64,000 nucleotides of DNA from Klebsiella aerogenes KCTC 2190. GTDB lineage: Bacteria > Pseudomonadota > Gammaproteobacteria > Enterobacterales > Enterobacteriaceae. The notes under the pieces are model-generated. The model was not told where the DNA came from. It saw only the letters and a list, made by a program, of their open reading frames with translations, and did no database searches. The DNA lies in assembly GCF_000215745.1 (NCBI RefSeq), contig NC_015663.1, forward strand, positions 2,170,001 to 2,234,000. Direction: 5' to 3'. Made by a program: the position numbers and the translations under genes. Below, in pieces: positions 33,915-42,007 of the stretch. Position 1 is the stretch's first letter; each line of letters begins with the position of its first letter.

Positions 33915-34712
33915 TCAATAGACGGATTTATTGTTATCGGTTGTGGTGGTTGCGGTGTGGGTAAAACGGGCCGCCAGCGCTTCTGCGCCGCGGGCCAGCA
34001 GGGTGGTATCGACGCCGACGGCGACGAACAGCGCGCCCAGTTCGAGATAGCGTTTCGCCAGCTGTTCATTGGCCATCAGGATCCCCGGCGCCTTTCCGGC
34101 CTGGCGGATTTGCTGGATGGCATCTTCAATGGCGGCCTGCACTTCCGGGTGTTGTGGGTTGCCGCCGTGGCCCATATCAGCGCTGAGATCCGCCGGGCCG
34201 ATAAACACGCCGTCCACCCCTTCGACATCGAGGATCTGCGGCAGATTTTTCAGCGCTTCGCGGGTCTCAATCTGTACCAGTACGCACATGGCGTCATTGG
34301 CCCGGTGGATATAATCCGGGACGCGATTCCAGCGCGAGGCGCGGGCCAGCGCGCTGCCGACGCCGCGAATGCCGGCAGGCGGGTAGCGGGTGGCTCTGAC
34401 CGCCAGCCGCGCTTCTTCGGCGTTCTGCACCATCGGCACAAGCAGGGTTTGCGCGCCGACGTCCAGCAGTTGTTTAATTTGTACCGGATCGTTCCACGAC
34501 GGACGCACCACCGGCTGGCTGGGGTAGGGCGCAATGGCCTGAAGCTGGGTCAGCACCGTTTGTACATTGTTGGGCGCGTGTTCGCCGTCGATCAGCAGCC
34601 AGTCGAAGCCCGCGCCGGCCAGCAGTTCGGCGCTGTAGCTGCTGGTCAGCCCAAGCCACAGGCCGATTTGCGGACGCCCGGCCTTGAGCGCCTCTTTAAA
34701 TGCGTTGTTCAT
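33915..34712 (-). CDS. hpaI: HpaI, 4-hydroxy-2-oxoheptanedioate (HKHD) class II aldolase
   Basis: 265 residues from the ATG at 34710-34712, preceded by GGAG; a longer frame upstream overlaps hpaH and is not real. HpcH/HpaI aldolase motifs are [49 protein letters not shown] and [13 protein letters not shown], including the metal ligands Glu and Asp. The enzyme splits 4-hydroxy-2-oxoheptanedioate into pyruvate and succinate semialdehyde, the last committed step of the meta-cleavage route. Located between hpaH and hpaX. Confidence 0.96.
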   Translation of the reverse strand: MNNAFKEALKAGRPQIGLWLGLTSSYSAELLAGAGFDWLLIDGEHAPNNVQTVLTQLQAIAPYPSQPVVRPSWNDPVQIKQLLDVGAQTLLVPMVQNAEEARLAVRATRYPPAGIRGVGSALARASRWNRVPDYIHRANDAMCVLVQIETREALKNLPQILDVEGVDGVFIGPADLSADMGHGGNPQHPEVQAAIEDAIQQIRQAGKAPGILMANEQLAKRYLELGALFVAVGVDTTLLARGAEALAARFTHTATTTTDNNKSVY

Positions 34713-34722
34713 GTTGCTCTCC

Positions 34723-35526
34723 TCAAACAAAGCGGCAGCTGATGGCGCCCATGTTGCCGTAGTCGACGTGGAAGGTATCGCCCTTGCGCGCCGGGACCGG
34801 GCGGGTGAAGGAGCCGCCGAGGATAATCTGCCCGGCTTCGAGCTGGACATCGTATGGCGCCAGTTTGTTGGCCAGCCAGGCCACGCCGTTGGCCGGATGA
34901 TTAAGCACGCCCGCGGCGACGCCGGTCTCTTCAATCACGCCGTTGCGATACAGCAGGGCGGAGATCCAGCGCAGGTCGAGCTCGTCTGGTTTAATCGGCC
35001 GGCCGCCGAGGATCACCCCGGCGTTGGCGGCGTTATCGGAGATAGTGTCGAACACTTTGCGCGGACGCTGGGTTTCCGGGTCGATGTTGTGGCAACGCGC
35101 GTCGATAAGCTCCAGCGCCGGGATAACGTAGTCGGTGGCGTTGTAGACATCAAACAGCGTACAGTTCGGGCCGCGCAGCGGTTTGGCCAGCACGAAGGCC
35201 AGCTCGACTTCAATACGCGGCACGATAAAGCGGTCGGTGGGAATATCGCTGCCGTCGTGAAAGAACATATCGTCGAGCAGCGCGCCGTAGTCCGGCTCGC
35301 TGATCTGCGAACTGGCCTGCATCGCTTTAGAGGTCAGGCCGATCTTGTGGCCTTTGAGCACGCGGCCTTCGGCGATCTTCATCTCGACCCACTCGCGCTG
35401 GACGGCGTAGGCGTCCTCAATGGTGATCGACGGATAATCCAGCGAGATCGCGCGGATCTGTTCACGCTGTTTTTCGGCCTGGTTCAGCCGCTGGGCAATC
35501 AGGGTACGGGTCTGTTTATCGAGCAT
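34723..35526 (-). CDS. hpaH: HpaH, 2-oxo-hept-4-ene-1,7-dioate hydratase
   Basis: 267 residues from the ATG at 35524-35526 ([20 protein letters not shown]), the length known for E. coli HpaH; an ATG 11 codons earlier lacks support. Motifs of the MhpD/HpaH hydratase family are [35 protein letters not shown] (metal ligands), and [15 protein letters not shown]. It adds water to 2-oxohept-4-ene-1,7-dioate to give 4-hydroxy-2-oxoheptanedioate for HpaI, whose gene follows 10 bp downstream. Confidence 0.96.
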   Translation of the reverse strand: MLDKQTRTLIAQRLNQAEKQREQIRAISLDYPSITIEDAYAVQREWVEMKIAEGRVLKGHKIGLTSKAMQASSQISEPDYGALLDDMFFHDGSDIPTDRFIVPRIEVELAFVLAKPLRGPNCTLFDVYNATDYVIPALELIDARCHNIDPETQRPRKVFDTISDNAANAGVILGGRPIKPDELDLRWISALLYRNGVIEETGVAAGVLNHPANGVAWLANKLAPYDVQLEAGQIILGGSFTRPVPARKGDTFHVDYGNMGAISCRFV

Positions 35527-35564
35527 AGAGATTCCTGTGGCATTACCGGAAATGTGCACAATCG

Positions 35565-35645
35565 AGTAGCCCGGGCGAGGCGTTTACGCCGACCCCGGGG
35601 TGGCCCGGAGCAAACCCCGGCGTCGCGTTGCTCGGCCGGGCTACC
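35565..35645. repeat. REP/BIME palindromes between hpaF and hpaH
   Basis: Outer arms GTAGCCCGGGCGAG (35565) and CTCGGCCGGGCTAC (35632-35645) enclose further GC-rich palindromes (CCCGGGGTGGCCCGGAGC). It is the only sizeable gap inside the hpaGEDFHI operon (137 bp) and may set relative mRNA stability. Confidence 0.8.
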
Positions 35646-35663
35646 TGCTTGAGCCTCGATGTA

Positions 35664-36044
35664 TTATTTAAATAACGCGTGCACGTTGTTCTGTTTGTAG
35701 TTCAGCGTCGGGTCGAGTTCTTCCATGGCGAACGACAGCGCCAGATAGCGGCTCTCCATCAGCGCGGCAAAGTGGGCTTTGATCAGCGCGAAAAGCATTT
35801 CGCCCACCTCCTGACGGCTCTCAAGGCTGCGCCCGGCGCCGATCTTCAGGGTCATATGCACGAAGGCGTAATCATGCTTGCCGTCGGCCATCTGCCAGGT
35901 ATCGAGCCAGTGGGCGCGGCTACGAATGCCGCCAATCGGAAAGATACCGGTGGCGGCCAGCGCCTCGTTGACTTTAGCGAACAGCCCCGGTAAATCGGCC
36001 TGTTCGCGGATATTGTCGCTACACTCGGCGATAAAATGCGGCAT
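35664..36044 (-). CDS. hpaF: HpaF, 5-carboxymethyl-2-hydroxymuconate delta-isomerase
   Basis: 126 residues, the family length. It starts MPHFIAECSDNIREQADLPG; as in CHMI and other tautomerase-superfamily enzymes, the residue after Met is Pro, the catalytic base. Later GGIRSRAHWLDTWQMADGKH and FVHMTLKIGAGRSLE fit the CHMI trimer. It isomerises 5-carboxymethyl-2-hydroxymuconate to 2-oxo-hept-3-ene-1,7-dioate precursor for HpaG. It starts 9 bp after hpaD. Confidence 0.95.
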   Translation of the reverse strand: MPHFIAECSDNIREQADLPGLFAKVNEALAATGIFPIGGIRSRAHWLDTWQMADGKHDYAFVHMTLKIGAGRSLESRQEVGEMLFALIKAHFAALMESRYLALSFAMEELDPTLNYKQNNVHALFK

Positions 36045-36053
36045 ACGGCCTCC

Positions 36054-36911
36054 TTACGCCTGCGCCGGCAGCGGGAACACGGCGTTAACCTGGCCGGTAC
36101 CGGAACTGGCGAATAGCTCGGTGATAAACTCCACCTTGCCGTCATATTTATCCCAACCCAGCAGGCCGAGCAGCATCACCGTGTCGTGCATGTTGCCTTC
36201 GCCGTAGCAGTAGTCGGCGTACTCCGGCAGCATGGTGCAGAACTCTTTGAATTTGCCCTCGCGCCACAGCTTCACCACGCGCTCATCCATTTGATGATCA
36301 AACTCGCGGGTATAGCTGTTCATCCCCTCTTCGGCGCGCTGGTCGTCGATAAAGCGATGCGACAGCGAACCGCTGGCCAGCACCGCTACGGTGCCGTCAT
36401 ATTTGTCGATGGCCTTGAGGATGGCCTCGCCCAGCTTGCGGCTGTCGGCAAAATCGTGAACGGTACAGAAGGCGGAAATGGACACCACTTTGAAATGCTT
36501 ATCGCTATTCATGTAGCGCATCGGCACCAGGGTGCCGTACTCCAGCTTCAGGCTCGGAATATTGTGCGCTTTGGCGCGTACGCCAAGCTTGACGGCCTCG
36601 TCGGCAATCAGGTGGCCCAGCTCCGGGTTGCCGTCGTAGTCGTAGGTCATGTCGCGAATAAAATGCGGCAATTCGTTACTGGTGTAGACGCCCTGAAAAT
36701 GGTCGGCACAGTTGATGTGGTAGGCGCTGTTGACCAGCCAGTGGGTATCGAACACGATGATGGTATCAACGCCCATTTCACGGCAGCGCTTGCCAATTTC
36801 TTTATGCCCGTCGATCGCGCCCTGACGGCAGCCGTGGTTTTTCCCCGGCAGCTCAGACAGATACATCGACGGCACGTGAGTGATTTTTGCTGCTAACGCT
36901 AACTTACCCAT
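36054..36911 (-). CDS. hpaD: HpaD, 3,4-dihydroxyphenylacetate 2,3-dioxygenase
   Basis: 285 residues, class III (LigB-type) extradiol dioxygenase. Motifs: HVPSMYLSELPGKNHGCRQG near the start with an iron ligand His, IIVFDTHWLVNSAYHINC, the PSLKLEYGTLVPMRYM region, and ASGSLSHRFIDDQRAEEGMN. It opens the ring of homoprotocatechuate between C2 and C3 using Fe(II) and O2, giving 5-carboxymethyl-2-hydroxymuconate semialdehyde. The start ATG is 1 bp from the hpaE stop, so the two are coupled. Confidence 0.95.
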   Translation of the reverse strand: MGKLALAAKITHVPSMYLSELPGKNHGCRQGAIDGHKEIGKRCREMGVDTIIVFDTHWLVNSAYHINCADHFQGVYTSNELPHFIRDMTYDYDGNPELGHLIADEAVKLGVRAKAHNIPSLKLEYGTLVPMRYMNSDKHFKVVSISAFCTVHDFADSRKLGEAILKAIDKYDGTVAVLASGSLSHRFIDDQRAEEGMNSYTREFDHQMDERVVKLWREGKFKEFCTMLPEYADYCYGEGNMHDTVMLLGLLGWDKYDGKVEFITELFASSGTGQVNAVFPLPAQA

Positions 36912-36912
36912 A

Positions 36913-38379
36913 TCAGACTCCCCATTTCGGGATCGGATGGTCGCCCATCGAGATGCAGACGTTTTTCATTTCGGCGAATACTTCAAAGCTGTATTCGCCG
37001 CCTTCGCGGCCGGTGCCGGAGGCCTTCACGCCGCCGAACGGCTGGCGCAGGTCGCGCACGTTCTGGGTGTTGACGAACACCATCCCGGCTTCAATACCGC
37101 GCGCCAGACGCAGCACTTTGCTGACGTCCTGGGTCCAGATGTACGACGCCAGGCCGTATTCCACATCGTTGGCCAGGCGCAGCCCTTCCGCTTCGTCTTT
37201 GAACGGCAGCAGACAGGCGACTGGGCCAAAAATCTCTTCCTGGGCGACGCGCATGCGGTTGTCGACATCCGCCAGTACCGTCGGGCGCAGGAAGTTGCCG
37301 GCTTTCAGATGCGCCGGCAGATCGGACGGCTTATCCGCGCCGCCGGCCAGCAGGGTGGCCCCCTCTTCGATACCGAGGCGAATGTAGCCGGACACTTTCT
37401 CCCAGTGCTGCTTGCTAATCAGCGCGCCGACCTGGGTATTCGGATCGGTCGGATCGCCTACGCGCAGGCGGTTGGCGCGCTCGGCGAAGCGCTTGACGAA
37501 CTCCGGATAAATACTCTGCTGAATGAAAATGCGTGAACCGGCGGTGCAGCGTTCGCCGTTGATCGAGAAAATGGTGAACAGCGCGGCGTCGAGCGCGCGC
37601 TCAATATCGGCGTCTTCAAAAATCAGCACCGGCGATTTTCCGCCGAGCTCCATGGAGTACTTTTTCAGGCCGGCGTTCTTCATAATGTTGCGGCCAGTGG
37701 CGGTGCCGCCGGTGAAGGAGACGGCGCGCACATCATGATGGCGTACCAGCGCGTCGCCAGCGGTGGCACCATAGCCCTGCACCACGTTGAGCACGCCAGC
37801 CGGGATCCCGGCTTCCAGCGCCAGTTCGCCCAGACGATCGGCGGTCAGCGGCGACAGCTCGGACATTTTCAGCACCGCGGTATTGCCTAGCGCCAGGCAC
37901 GGCGCCACCTTCCAGGTGGCGGTCATAAATGGCACGTTCCACGGCGACACCAGTGCGCAGACGCCAACCGGCTGCACGAGGGTGTAGTTAAGCATCTTGT
38001 CGTCGACCGGATAGGTCTTGCCGTTCATCTGCTGGCACACTTCGGCGAAAAATTCGAAGTTATGCGACGCCCGCGGGATCAGCACGTTTTTGGTCTGGTG
38101 GATAGGCAGGCCGGTATCGGCGGTTTCCATCGCCGCGATCTCCGGGACGTTCTGATCGATCAGATCGCCCAGGCGGCGCATCAGGCGCGCGCGCTCTTTC
38201 ATCGGCAGGTTAGCCCACTTCGGGAAGGCCTCTTTCGCCGCCGCTACCGCCTGGTTGATTTCGGCTTCGCCGCCGGAGGCGACTTCAGCCAGTACCTCGC
38301 CGGTGGCCGGGTTGGTGGTATGAAAATAGTCTGCGCCGGCAACGTTTTTACCGTTGATCCAATGGTTAATCTTTTTCAT
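36913..38379 (-). CDS. hpaE: HpaE, 5-carboxymethyl-2-hydroxymuconate semialdehyde dehydrogenase
   Basis: 488 residues of the aldehyde dehydrogenase superfamily. SPWNVPFMTATWKVAPCLAL (cofactor site), FTGGTATGRNIM, the general base in MELGGKSPVLIFED, the nucleophile Cys in INGERCTAGSRIFIQ, and EEIFGPVACLLPF are all present. It oxidises CHM semialdehyde, the product of HpaD, to the dicarboxylic acid with NAD. Its ATG overlaps the hpaG2 stop by 4 bp (ATGA), and hpaD follows 1 bp downstream. Confidence 0.96.
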   Translation of the reverse strand: MKKINHWINGKNVAGADYFHTTNPATGEVLAEVASGGEAEINQAVAAAKEAFPKWANLPMKERARLMRRLGDLIDQNVPEIAAMETADTGLPIHQTKNVLIPRASHNFEFFAEVCQQMNGKTYPVDDKMLNYTLVQPVGVCALVSPWNVPFMTATWKVAPCLALGNTAVLKMSELSPLTADRLGELALEAGIPAGVLNVVQGYGATAGDALVRHHDVRAVSFTGGTATGRNIMKNAGLKKYSMELGGKSPVLIFEDADIERALDAALFTIFSINGERCTAGSRIFIQQSIYPEFVKRFAERANRLRVGDPTDPNTQVGALISKQHWEKVSGYIRLGIEEGATLLAGGADKPSDLPAHLKAGNFLRPTVLADVDNRMRVAQEEIFGPVACLLPFKDEAEGLRLANDVEYGLASYIWTQDVSKVLRLARGIEAGMVFVNTQNVRDLRQPFGGVKASGTGREGGEYSFEVFAEMKNVCISMGDHPIPKWGV

Positions 38380-39140
38380 GACAGTGTCTCCTCATACGCT
38401 TGCTGGCTGATGATATGGTTGACCAGGCGGCCCACGCCCTCGACTTCAACGATCACCTCATCGCCCGGCACCACATCGGATAGCCCTTTCGGCGTGCCGG
38501 TGGCGATCATGTCGCCCGGTTGCAGGGTCATAAATTCGCTTAAATAAGCGATGAGGAACGGGATGCTGAAGATCAGATCGGCGGTGGTGCCCTGCTGGCG
38601 CAGTTCGCCGTTGACCCAGGTGCGTAGGGCCAGATTATGCGGATCCGGGATCGCCTCTTTGGCGACGATCCACGGGCCGATCGGCGTCAGGGTGTCGCGG
38701 CTTTTCACCCGCAGGTTCGGGCGGTAGTAGTTTTCCAGATAGTCGCGGATCGCGTAGTCGTTGCACACGGTATAGCCAGCGACATAGTCCATGGCCTCGG
38801 CTTCGCTGACGCGGCGCGCGGTTTTCCCGATCACCACCACCAGTTCGGCTTCGTAGTGCATATATTCGACGTTATCCGGGCGTACCGACTGCTGCTGGTG
38901 GCCAATAAAAGTGTTCGGCGCTTTGATGAACACCAAAGGTTCGGTTGGCGGTTTAAACTCCAGCTCGCTGGCGTGGTCGGCGTAATTCAGCCCCAGCGCG
39001 AACAGCGTGCCGTCGGCGGGCGGCAGCCAGCGGAATTCGCCTTCTTTCAATACCGTGCCATCGGGCAGGCGCACCTGGTCGCGTTCATCGACCAGCACGT
39101 CGCGTACCTGTCCCTGCCATTCAATACGTGCCTGTTTCAT
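38376..39140 (-). CDS. hpaG2: HpaG C-terminal-type subunit (OPET decarboxylase/HHDD isomerase)
   Basis: 254 residues of the fumarylacetoacetate hydrolase fold: FALGLNYADHASELEFKPPT, IKAPNTFIGHQQQSVRPDNV, MHYEAELVVVIGKTARRV (metal-binding Glu residues), and DMIATGTPKGLSDVVPGDEV. In E. coli W hpaG is one gene of about 429 residues made of two such domains; here the C-terminal-type domain is a separate gene whose ATG overlaps the stop of the first by 4 bp. The two together decarboxylate 5-oxo-pent-3-ene-1,2,5-tricarboxylate and isomerise 2-hydroxyhepta-2,4-diene-1,7-dioate. Confidence 0.93.
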   Translation of the reverse strand: MKQARIEWQGQVRDVLVDERDQVRLPDGTVLKEGEFRWLPPADGTLFALGLNYADHASELEFKPPTEPLVFIKAPNTFIGHQQQSVRPDNVEYMHYEAELVVVIGKTARRVSEAEAMDYVAGYTVCNDYAIRDYLENYYRPNLRVKSRDTLTPIGPWIVAKEAIPDPHNLALRTWVNGELRQQGTTADLIFSIPFLIAYLSEFMTLQPGDMIATGTPKGLSDVVPGDEVIVEVEGVGRLVNHIISQQAYEETLS

Positions 39141-39769
39141 GCCAGCTCTCCTTCTGCGACAACCGGGTTTTCGAGCGCCGGGAAACCGTCGGCGAGAATT
39201 CGTACGCGGTCGCCGGGGCGCAGCGTGACGCGGGAGTGGGGCGTGCCGATAAGGATCGCGTCGCCGGGATTGAGGGTGGCGAACTCGCTTAAGGCGCTAA
39301 GCAGCTGCGCGGCGTTACGCTGCAGATCGCCGGTATGCCAGCTATCCGCCTCGCGGCCGTTGATTTCGGTGATGATGGTCAGGTTATCGACGTTGCGCAC
39401 CGCCGACAGCGCGCCGATGGGGCAGAAGCCATCGCGGCATTTGGCTTTGATCGCCGGGCGATAAAAACTCTCTTCCGGCAGGCTAACGTCGTTAGCCAGC
39501 GCGTAGCCGGCGATATAGTGCGCCGCCTCTTCCGCCGCCACTTTACGCGCGGTTTTGCCGACAATCAGCGCCACCGTCGCGCCGCTTTGTACGGTCTCGC
39601 CCTGCGGATGGGGAATGGCTTCGCCATCGCCAATCACGGTATTGCGGGGTTTGATGAACCAGACCGCGGTTTTCGGCGGCGTCTTGTAGGGGGCCTGTTG
39701 AAACGCTTCGCGCCAGGCGTCGAGCTGGCTGCGATGATTGAGCGCAACGGCGAAGATGGTACCTTTCAT
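39137..39769 (-). CDS. hpaG1: HpaG N-terminal-type subunit (OPET decarboxylase/HHDD isomerase)
   Basis: 210 residues, FAH fold: MKGTIFAVALNHRSQLDAWR, VWFIKPRNTVIGDGEAIPHP, GATVALIVGKTARKVAAEEA, and NPGDAILIGTPHSRVTLRPG. It corresponds to the N-terminal half of fused HpaG proteins and is the first gene of the long hpaGEDFHIX operon (with hpaA at the end). The promoter lies in the 287-bp gap shared with the divergent hpaR, which contains two matching inverted repeats and a CRP-type half-site. Confidence 0.93.
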   Translation of the reverse strand: MKGTIFAVALNHRSQLDAWREAFQQAPYKTPPKTAVWFIKPRNTVIGDGEAIPHPQGETVQSGATVALIVGKTARKVAAEEAAHYIAGYALANDVSLPEESFYRPAIKAKCRDGFCPIGALSAVRNVDNLTIITEINGREADSWHTGDLQRNAAQLLSALSEFATLNPGDAILIGTPHSRVTLRPGDRVRILADGFPALENPVVAEGELA

Positions 39770-39810
39770 TCACCACTCCTCTGGTACTGATTTCGGATTC
39801 AAAGGGATTT

Positions 39811-39826
39811 CATTAATATGTTAATG
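39811..39826. promoter_or_regulatory. candidate HpaR operator near hpaG1
   Basis: Inverted repeat CATTAA-TATG-TTAATG, 42-57 bp before the hpaG1 start. It shares ATTAA-N4-TTAAT with the repeat at 40010-40027 near hpaR. HpaR of E. coli W is known to bind two operators in this gap. Confidence 0.65.
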
Positions 39827-39873
39827 ATCATCTTTTATTCTTTGCGCGCTGGTTTGGCAAATAGAAGTGAATG

Positions 39874-39892
39874 TTTTGTGATCTGATTAACA
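39874..39892 (-). promoter_or_regulatory. CRP-type site in the hpaG1-hpaR gap
   Basis: TTTTGTGATCTGATTAACA: one strong CRP half-site (TGTGATCT) and a weak second half (TAACA). The E. coli W hpaG promoter is known to need CRP. An identical 11-bp word lies before hpaB. Confidence 0.5.
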
Positions 39893-39959
39893 CAATATTT
39901 ACATATTTATTATTTATTCGTTTTATATCAAAGGATTAATTTTATTTTTATAAACGACT

Positions 39960-39972
39960 GGTACTTTTCAGG
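39960..39972 (-). promoter_or_regulatory. 13-bp word shared with the hpaB upstream region
   Basis: GGTACTTTTCAGG is identical to 31523-31535 before hpaB and has the same orientation relative to its target gene. The factor that reads it is unknown; HpaA is one candidate. Confidence 0.4.
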
Positions 39973-40009
39973 TGCAGAAACCGGTTGTACATGGCAGGAT
40001 TATGGCTAA

Positions 40010-40027
40010 TTATTAAATTGTTAATAA
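40010..40027. promoter_or_regulatory. candidate HpaR operator near hpaR
   Basis: Inverted repeat TTATTAA-ATTG-TTAATAA, 30-47 bp before the hpaR start, with the same ATTAA-N4-TTAAT core as the hpaG1 site. It suggests autoregulation. Confidence 0.65.
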
Positions 40028-40056
40028 GTTTTGGTGAGCGTTGTTGAGGGGATACC

Positions 40057-40497
40057 ATGCATGATTCATTAACCATTGCGCTGCTGCAGGCGCGGGAAGC
40101 GGCGATGGCCCATTTCCGGCCGATCGTCAAACGCCACAACCTGACCGAACAGCAGTGGCGTATTGTGCGTATCCTTGCGGAAAACCCATCGATGGATTTC
40201 CACGACCTGGCCTGGCGCGCCTGCATTTTGCGCCCCAGCCTGACCGGGATTCTGACGCGCATGGAGCGCGACGGTTTAGTGCTGCGCTTAAAACCGGTCA
40301 ACGATCAGCGCAAGCTCTACCTGTCGCTGACGCCCGCCGGGCTGGCGCTGTATGAGAGCGCCCAGGCGCAGGTGGAAGAGGCCTACCGGCAGATAGAAGC
40401 GCAGTTTACGGCGGAGAAGATGCGTCAGTTGACCACGCTGCTGGAGGAGTTTATTGCGCTTGGCGTCCCTGCCGGGCGCGGTGATGAAGAAGAGTAG
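40057..40497 (+). CDS. hpaR: HpaR, MarR-family repressor of the hpa meta-cleavage operon
   Basis: 146 residues. Winged-helix MarR architecture: helix LTEQQWRIVRILAENPSMDF, recognition helix ACILRPSLTGILTRMERDGL, wing VLRLKPVNDQRKLYLSLTP, and a C-terminal dimer helix. HpaR (HpcR) represses the hpaG operon and its own gene; the homoprotocatechuate family of ligands relieves it. It is divergent from hpaG1 with two matching operators between. Its stop is 3 bp from the stop of the convergent hydroxyproline dehydrogenase gene. Confidence 0.95.
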   Translation: MHDSLTIALLQAREAAMAHFRPIVKRHNLTEQQWRIVRILAENPSMDFHDLAWRACILRPSLTGILTRMERDGLVLRLKPVNDQRKLYLSLTPAGLALYESAQAQVEEAYRQIEAQFTAEKMRQLTTLLEEFIALGVPAGRGDEEE

Positions 40498-40500
40498 CGG

Positions 40501-41763
40501 TTACGGCTCGGCGCTCAACCTGGCGAGGGCAATAAGCGTTTCCGCGCGGGCAGGGGCCAGCGGTTCTCTCGGCTGCGGCAGCGGCCAGCCATACAACCAG
40601 CGGGCGCTGGCGGCGCAGGTGCGCCCCTGACAGGCGCCCATTCCGCAGCGCTGGGTAAGTTTGGCCTGCGGCCAGCCTCCGGCGGCCGCCACATCGCCGC
40701 AGCGCACATCCTCGCAGCGGCACAGCAGGCTCTCCGGCGTCGCCGCGTTTTTCAAAGATTCCGCCAGCCGGAAGGCGCGATTTATGGCGTCGGCGAAGCG
40801 CTGCCAGCGGGCGCGGCGGGCAAATAACGCCTGCGCTTGATGGCTGGCCCCGGCGGCGGCAAAACCGGCGATTTCGCCCTCCGCCAGCGCCAGTTCGCTA
40901 CCGCCGAAACCGGTGCACTCGCCGGCGGCGTAGATATCCGCGATGCTGGTCTGCTGCCAGCGGTTAACCTGTATCGCCTCCTGCGCCGTGGCGCAGCCAA
41001 ACAGCAGCGCCGTCTCGATATTGGGTATCAGCCCGTAGCCGATAGCCAGCCGATCGCAGGCGATAGTTCGCTCGACGCCGCGCTGGCGCAACGTAACGGC
41101 TTCCAGCCGCGTTGTGCCGTGAGCGCGGATCACCTGCGTGCCGCTAAGATAGCCTTTCGGAGCCAGCGTCGCTAACTGGCGCAGCTTCTGCGGCCAGCGC
41201 CACAGCCCACCGGCGAAGCGCAGCAGTGCCGGTAGCGGCGCTTGCTCAATGATACTTGTCACTTCGCCTCCGGCCTTGTTCACCGTATCCGCCACCGCCA
41301 GCAGTAGCGGACCGCTGCCGGCAATCACCACCTTTTCTCCTTTCAGCGCCAGGCCCTGTTTGATTTGCGCCTGCAGGCCGCCCGCGCCGGTCACGCCGGG
41401 TAAGGTCCAGCCGGGAAAGGGCAGCGACAGCTCGCGCGCGCCGCAGCAGAGGATCAGTTTCTGCCAGTGAACCACGCCACCGCCGTCGGCGGTTTCAAAC
41501 AGCACACTGTACGCGGAGGGGCGGGCAATCAGCCGCGCGCCGTTCACTAACCGGATGGCGGCAGACGCGGCGATGGCGTCGCGGTAGCGCCGGGCCAGGG
41601 CGGGCTGCGTCGCCTGCGGACCGGCACGCCAGATTTGCCCGCCAGGGGCGGGATTATCGTCGAGAATAATCACCTGTTTATTGCAGGCGGCGGCGGAGAG
41701 CGCGGCCGCCATCCCTGCGGGGCCGGCGCCGAGGATTAAAATGTCACAGCGCAGCGTGTTCAT
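40501..41763 (-). CDS. D-hydroxyproline dehydrogenase, FAD/NAD-type alpha subunit
   Basis: 420 residues. N-terminal dinucleotide fold (ILGAGPAGMAAALSAAACNK), a second one (EKVVIAGSGPLLLAVADTVN), a YAAGECTGFGGSELALAEG region, and a C-terminal Cys-rich BFD-like iron-sulfur domain (LLCRCEDVRCGD ... QRCGMGACQGRTC). This is the layout of HcnB/opine oxidase subunit A and of the alpha subunit of multi-subunit D-hydroxyproline dehydrogenases. With the 87-residue ferredoxin and the DAO-type protein upstream it should form a three-part complex oxidising cis-4-hydroxy-D-proline to 1-pyrroline-4-hydroxy-2-carboxylate. Its start overlaps the ferredoxin gene by 20 bp. Confidence 0.87.
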   Translation of the reverse strand: MNTLRCDILILGAGPAGMAAALSAAACNKQVIILDDNPAPGGQIWRAGPQATQPALARRYRDAIAASAAIRLVNGARLIARPSAYSVLFETADGGGVVHWQKLILCCGARELSLPFPGWTLPGVTGAGGLQAQIKQGLALKGEKVVIAGSGPLLLAVADTVNKAGGEVTSIIEQAPLPALLRFAGGLWRWPQKLRQLATLAPKGYLSGTQVIRAHGTTRLEAVTLRQRGVERTIACDRLAIGYGLIPNIETALLFGCATAQEAIQVNRWQQTSIADIYAAGECTGFGGSELALAEGEIAGFAAAGASHQAQALFARRARWQRFADAINRAFRLAESLKNAATPESLLCRCEDVRCGDVAAAGGWPQAKLTQRCGMGACQGRTCAASARWLYGWPLPQPREPLAPARAETLIALARLSAEP

Positions 41764-42007
41764 CGCGGCTCCTTTCTATTTGCATATCGGACCGGCACAG
41801 GGTCTGGCAGGCCAGCACCCGTAGGCCATCGACGGTGACCCGGCACTCCTGGCAGACGCCCATGCCGCAAAACGGCGCGCGGAGGCCGCCGTTAACCCCC
41901 TGGCGGGTGGTGGGGTCGCCGGTCAACGCCAGCGCCGCCGCCACGCTGATCCCTTCCGGCACCGTCAGCGCTTCGCCATCAACGATGATAGTGAGCGTGG
42001 CATTCAT
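41744..42007 (-). CDS. D-hydroxyproline dehydrogenase, [2Fe-2S] gamma subunit
   Basis: 87 residues of the HcnA-like small ferredoxin family: a beta-grasp start (LTIIVDGEALTVPEGISVAA) and the cluster ligands in APFCGMGVCQECRVTVDG and LRVLACQTLC. It passes electrons between the flavins of the two larger subunits. The ATG overlaps the stop of the DAO-type gene (42004-42007, ATGA) and its own end overlaps the next gene by 20 bp, so all three subunits are translated as one block. Confidence 0.87.
   Translation of the reverse strand: MNATLTIIVDGEALTVPEGISVAAALALTGDPTTRQGVNGGLRAPFCGMGVCQECRVTVDGLRVLACQTLCRSDMQIERSRDEHAAL

Noticed and set aside
38376..39769. hpaG1/hpaG2 considered as a sequencing frameshift of one hpaG
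   Set aside because: Each gene has its own start and a clean ATGA overlap, and each covers a full FAH domain, so a genuine split is more likely.
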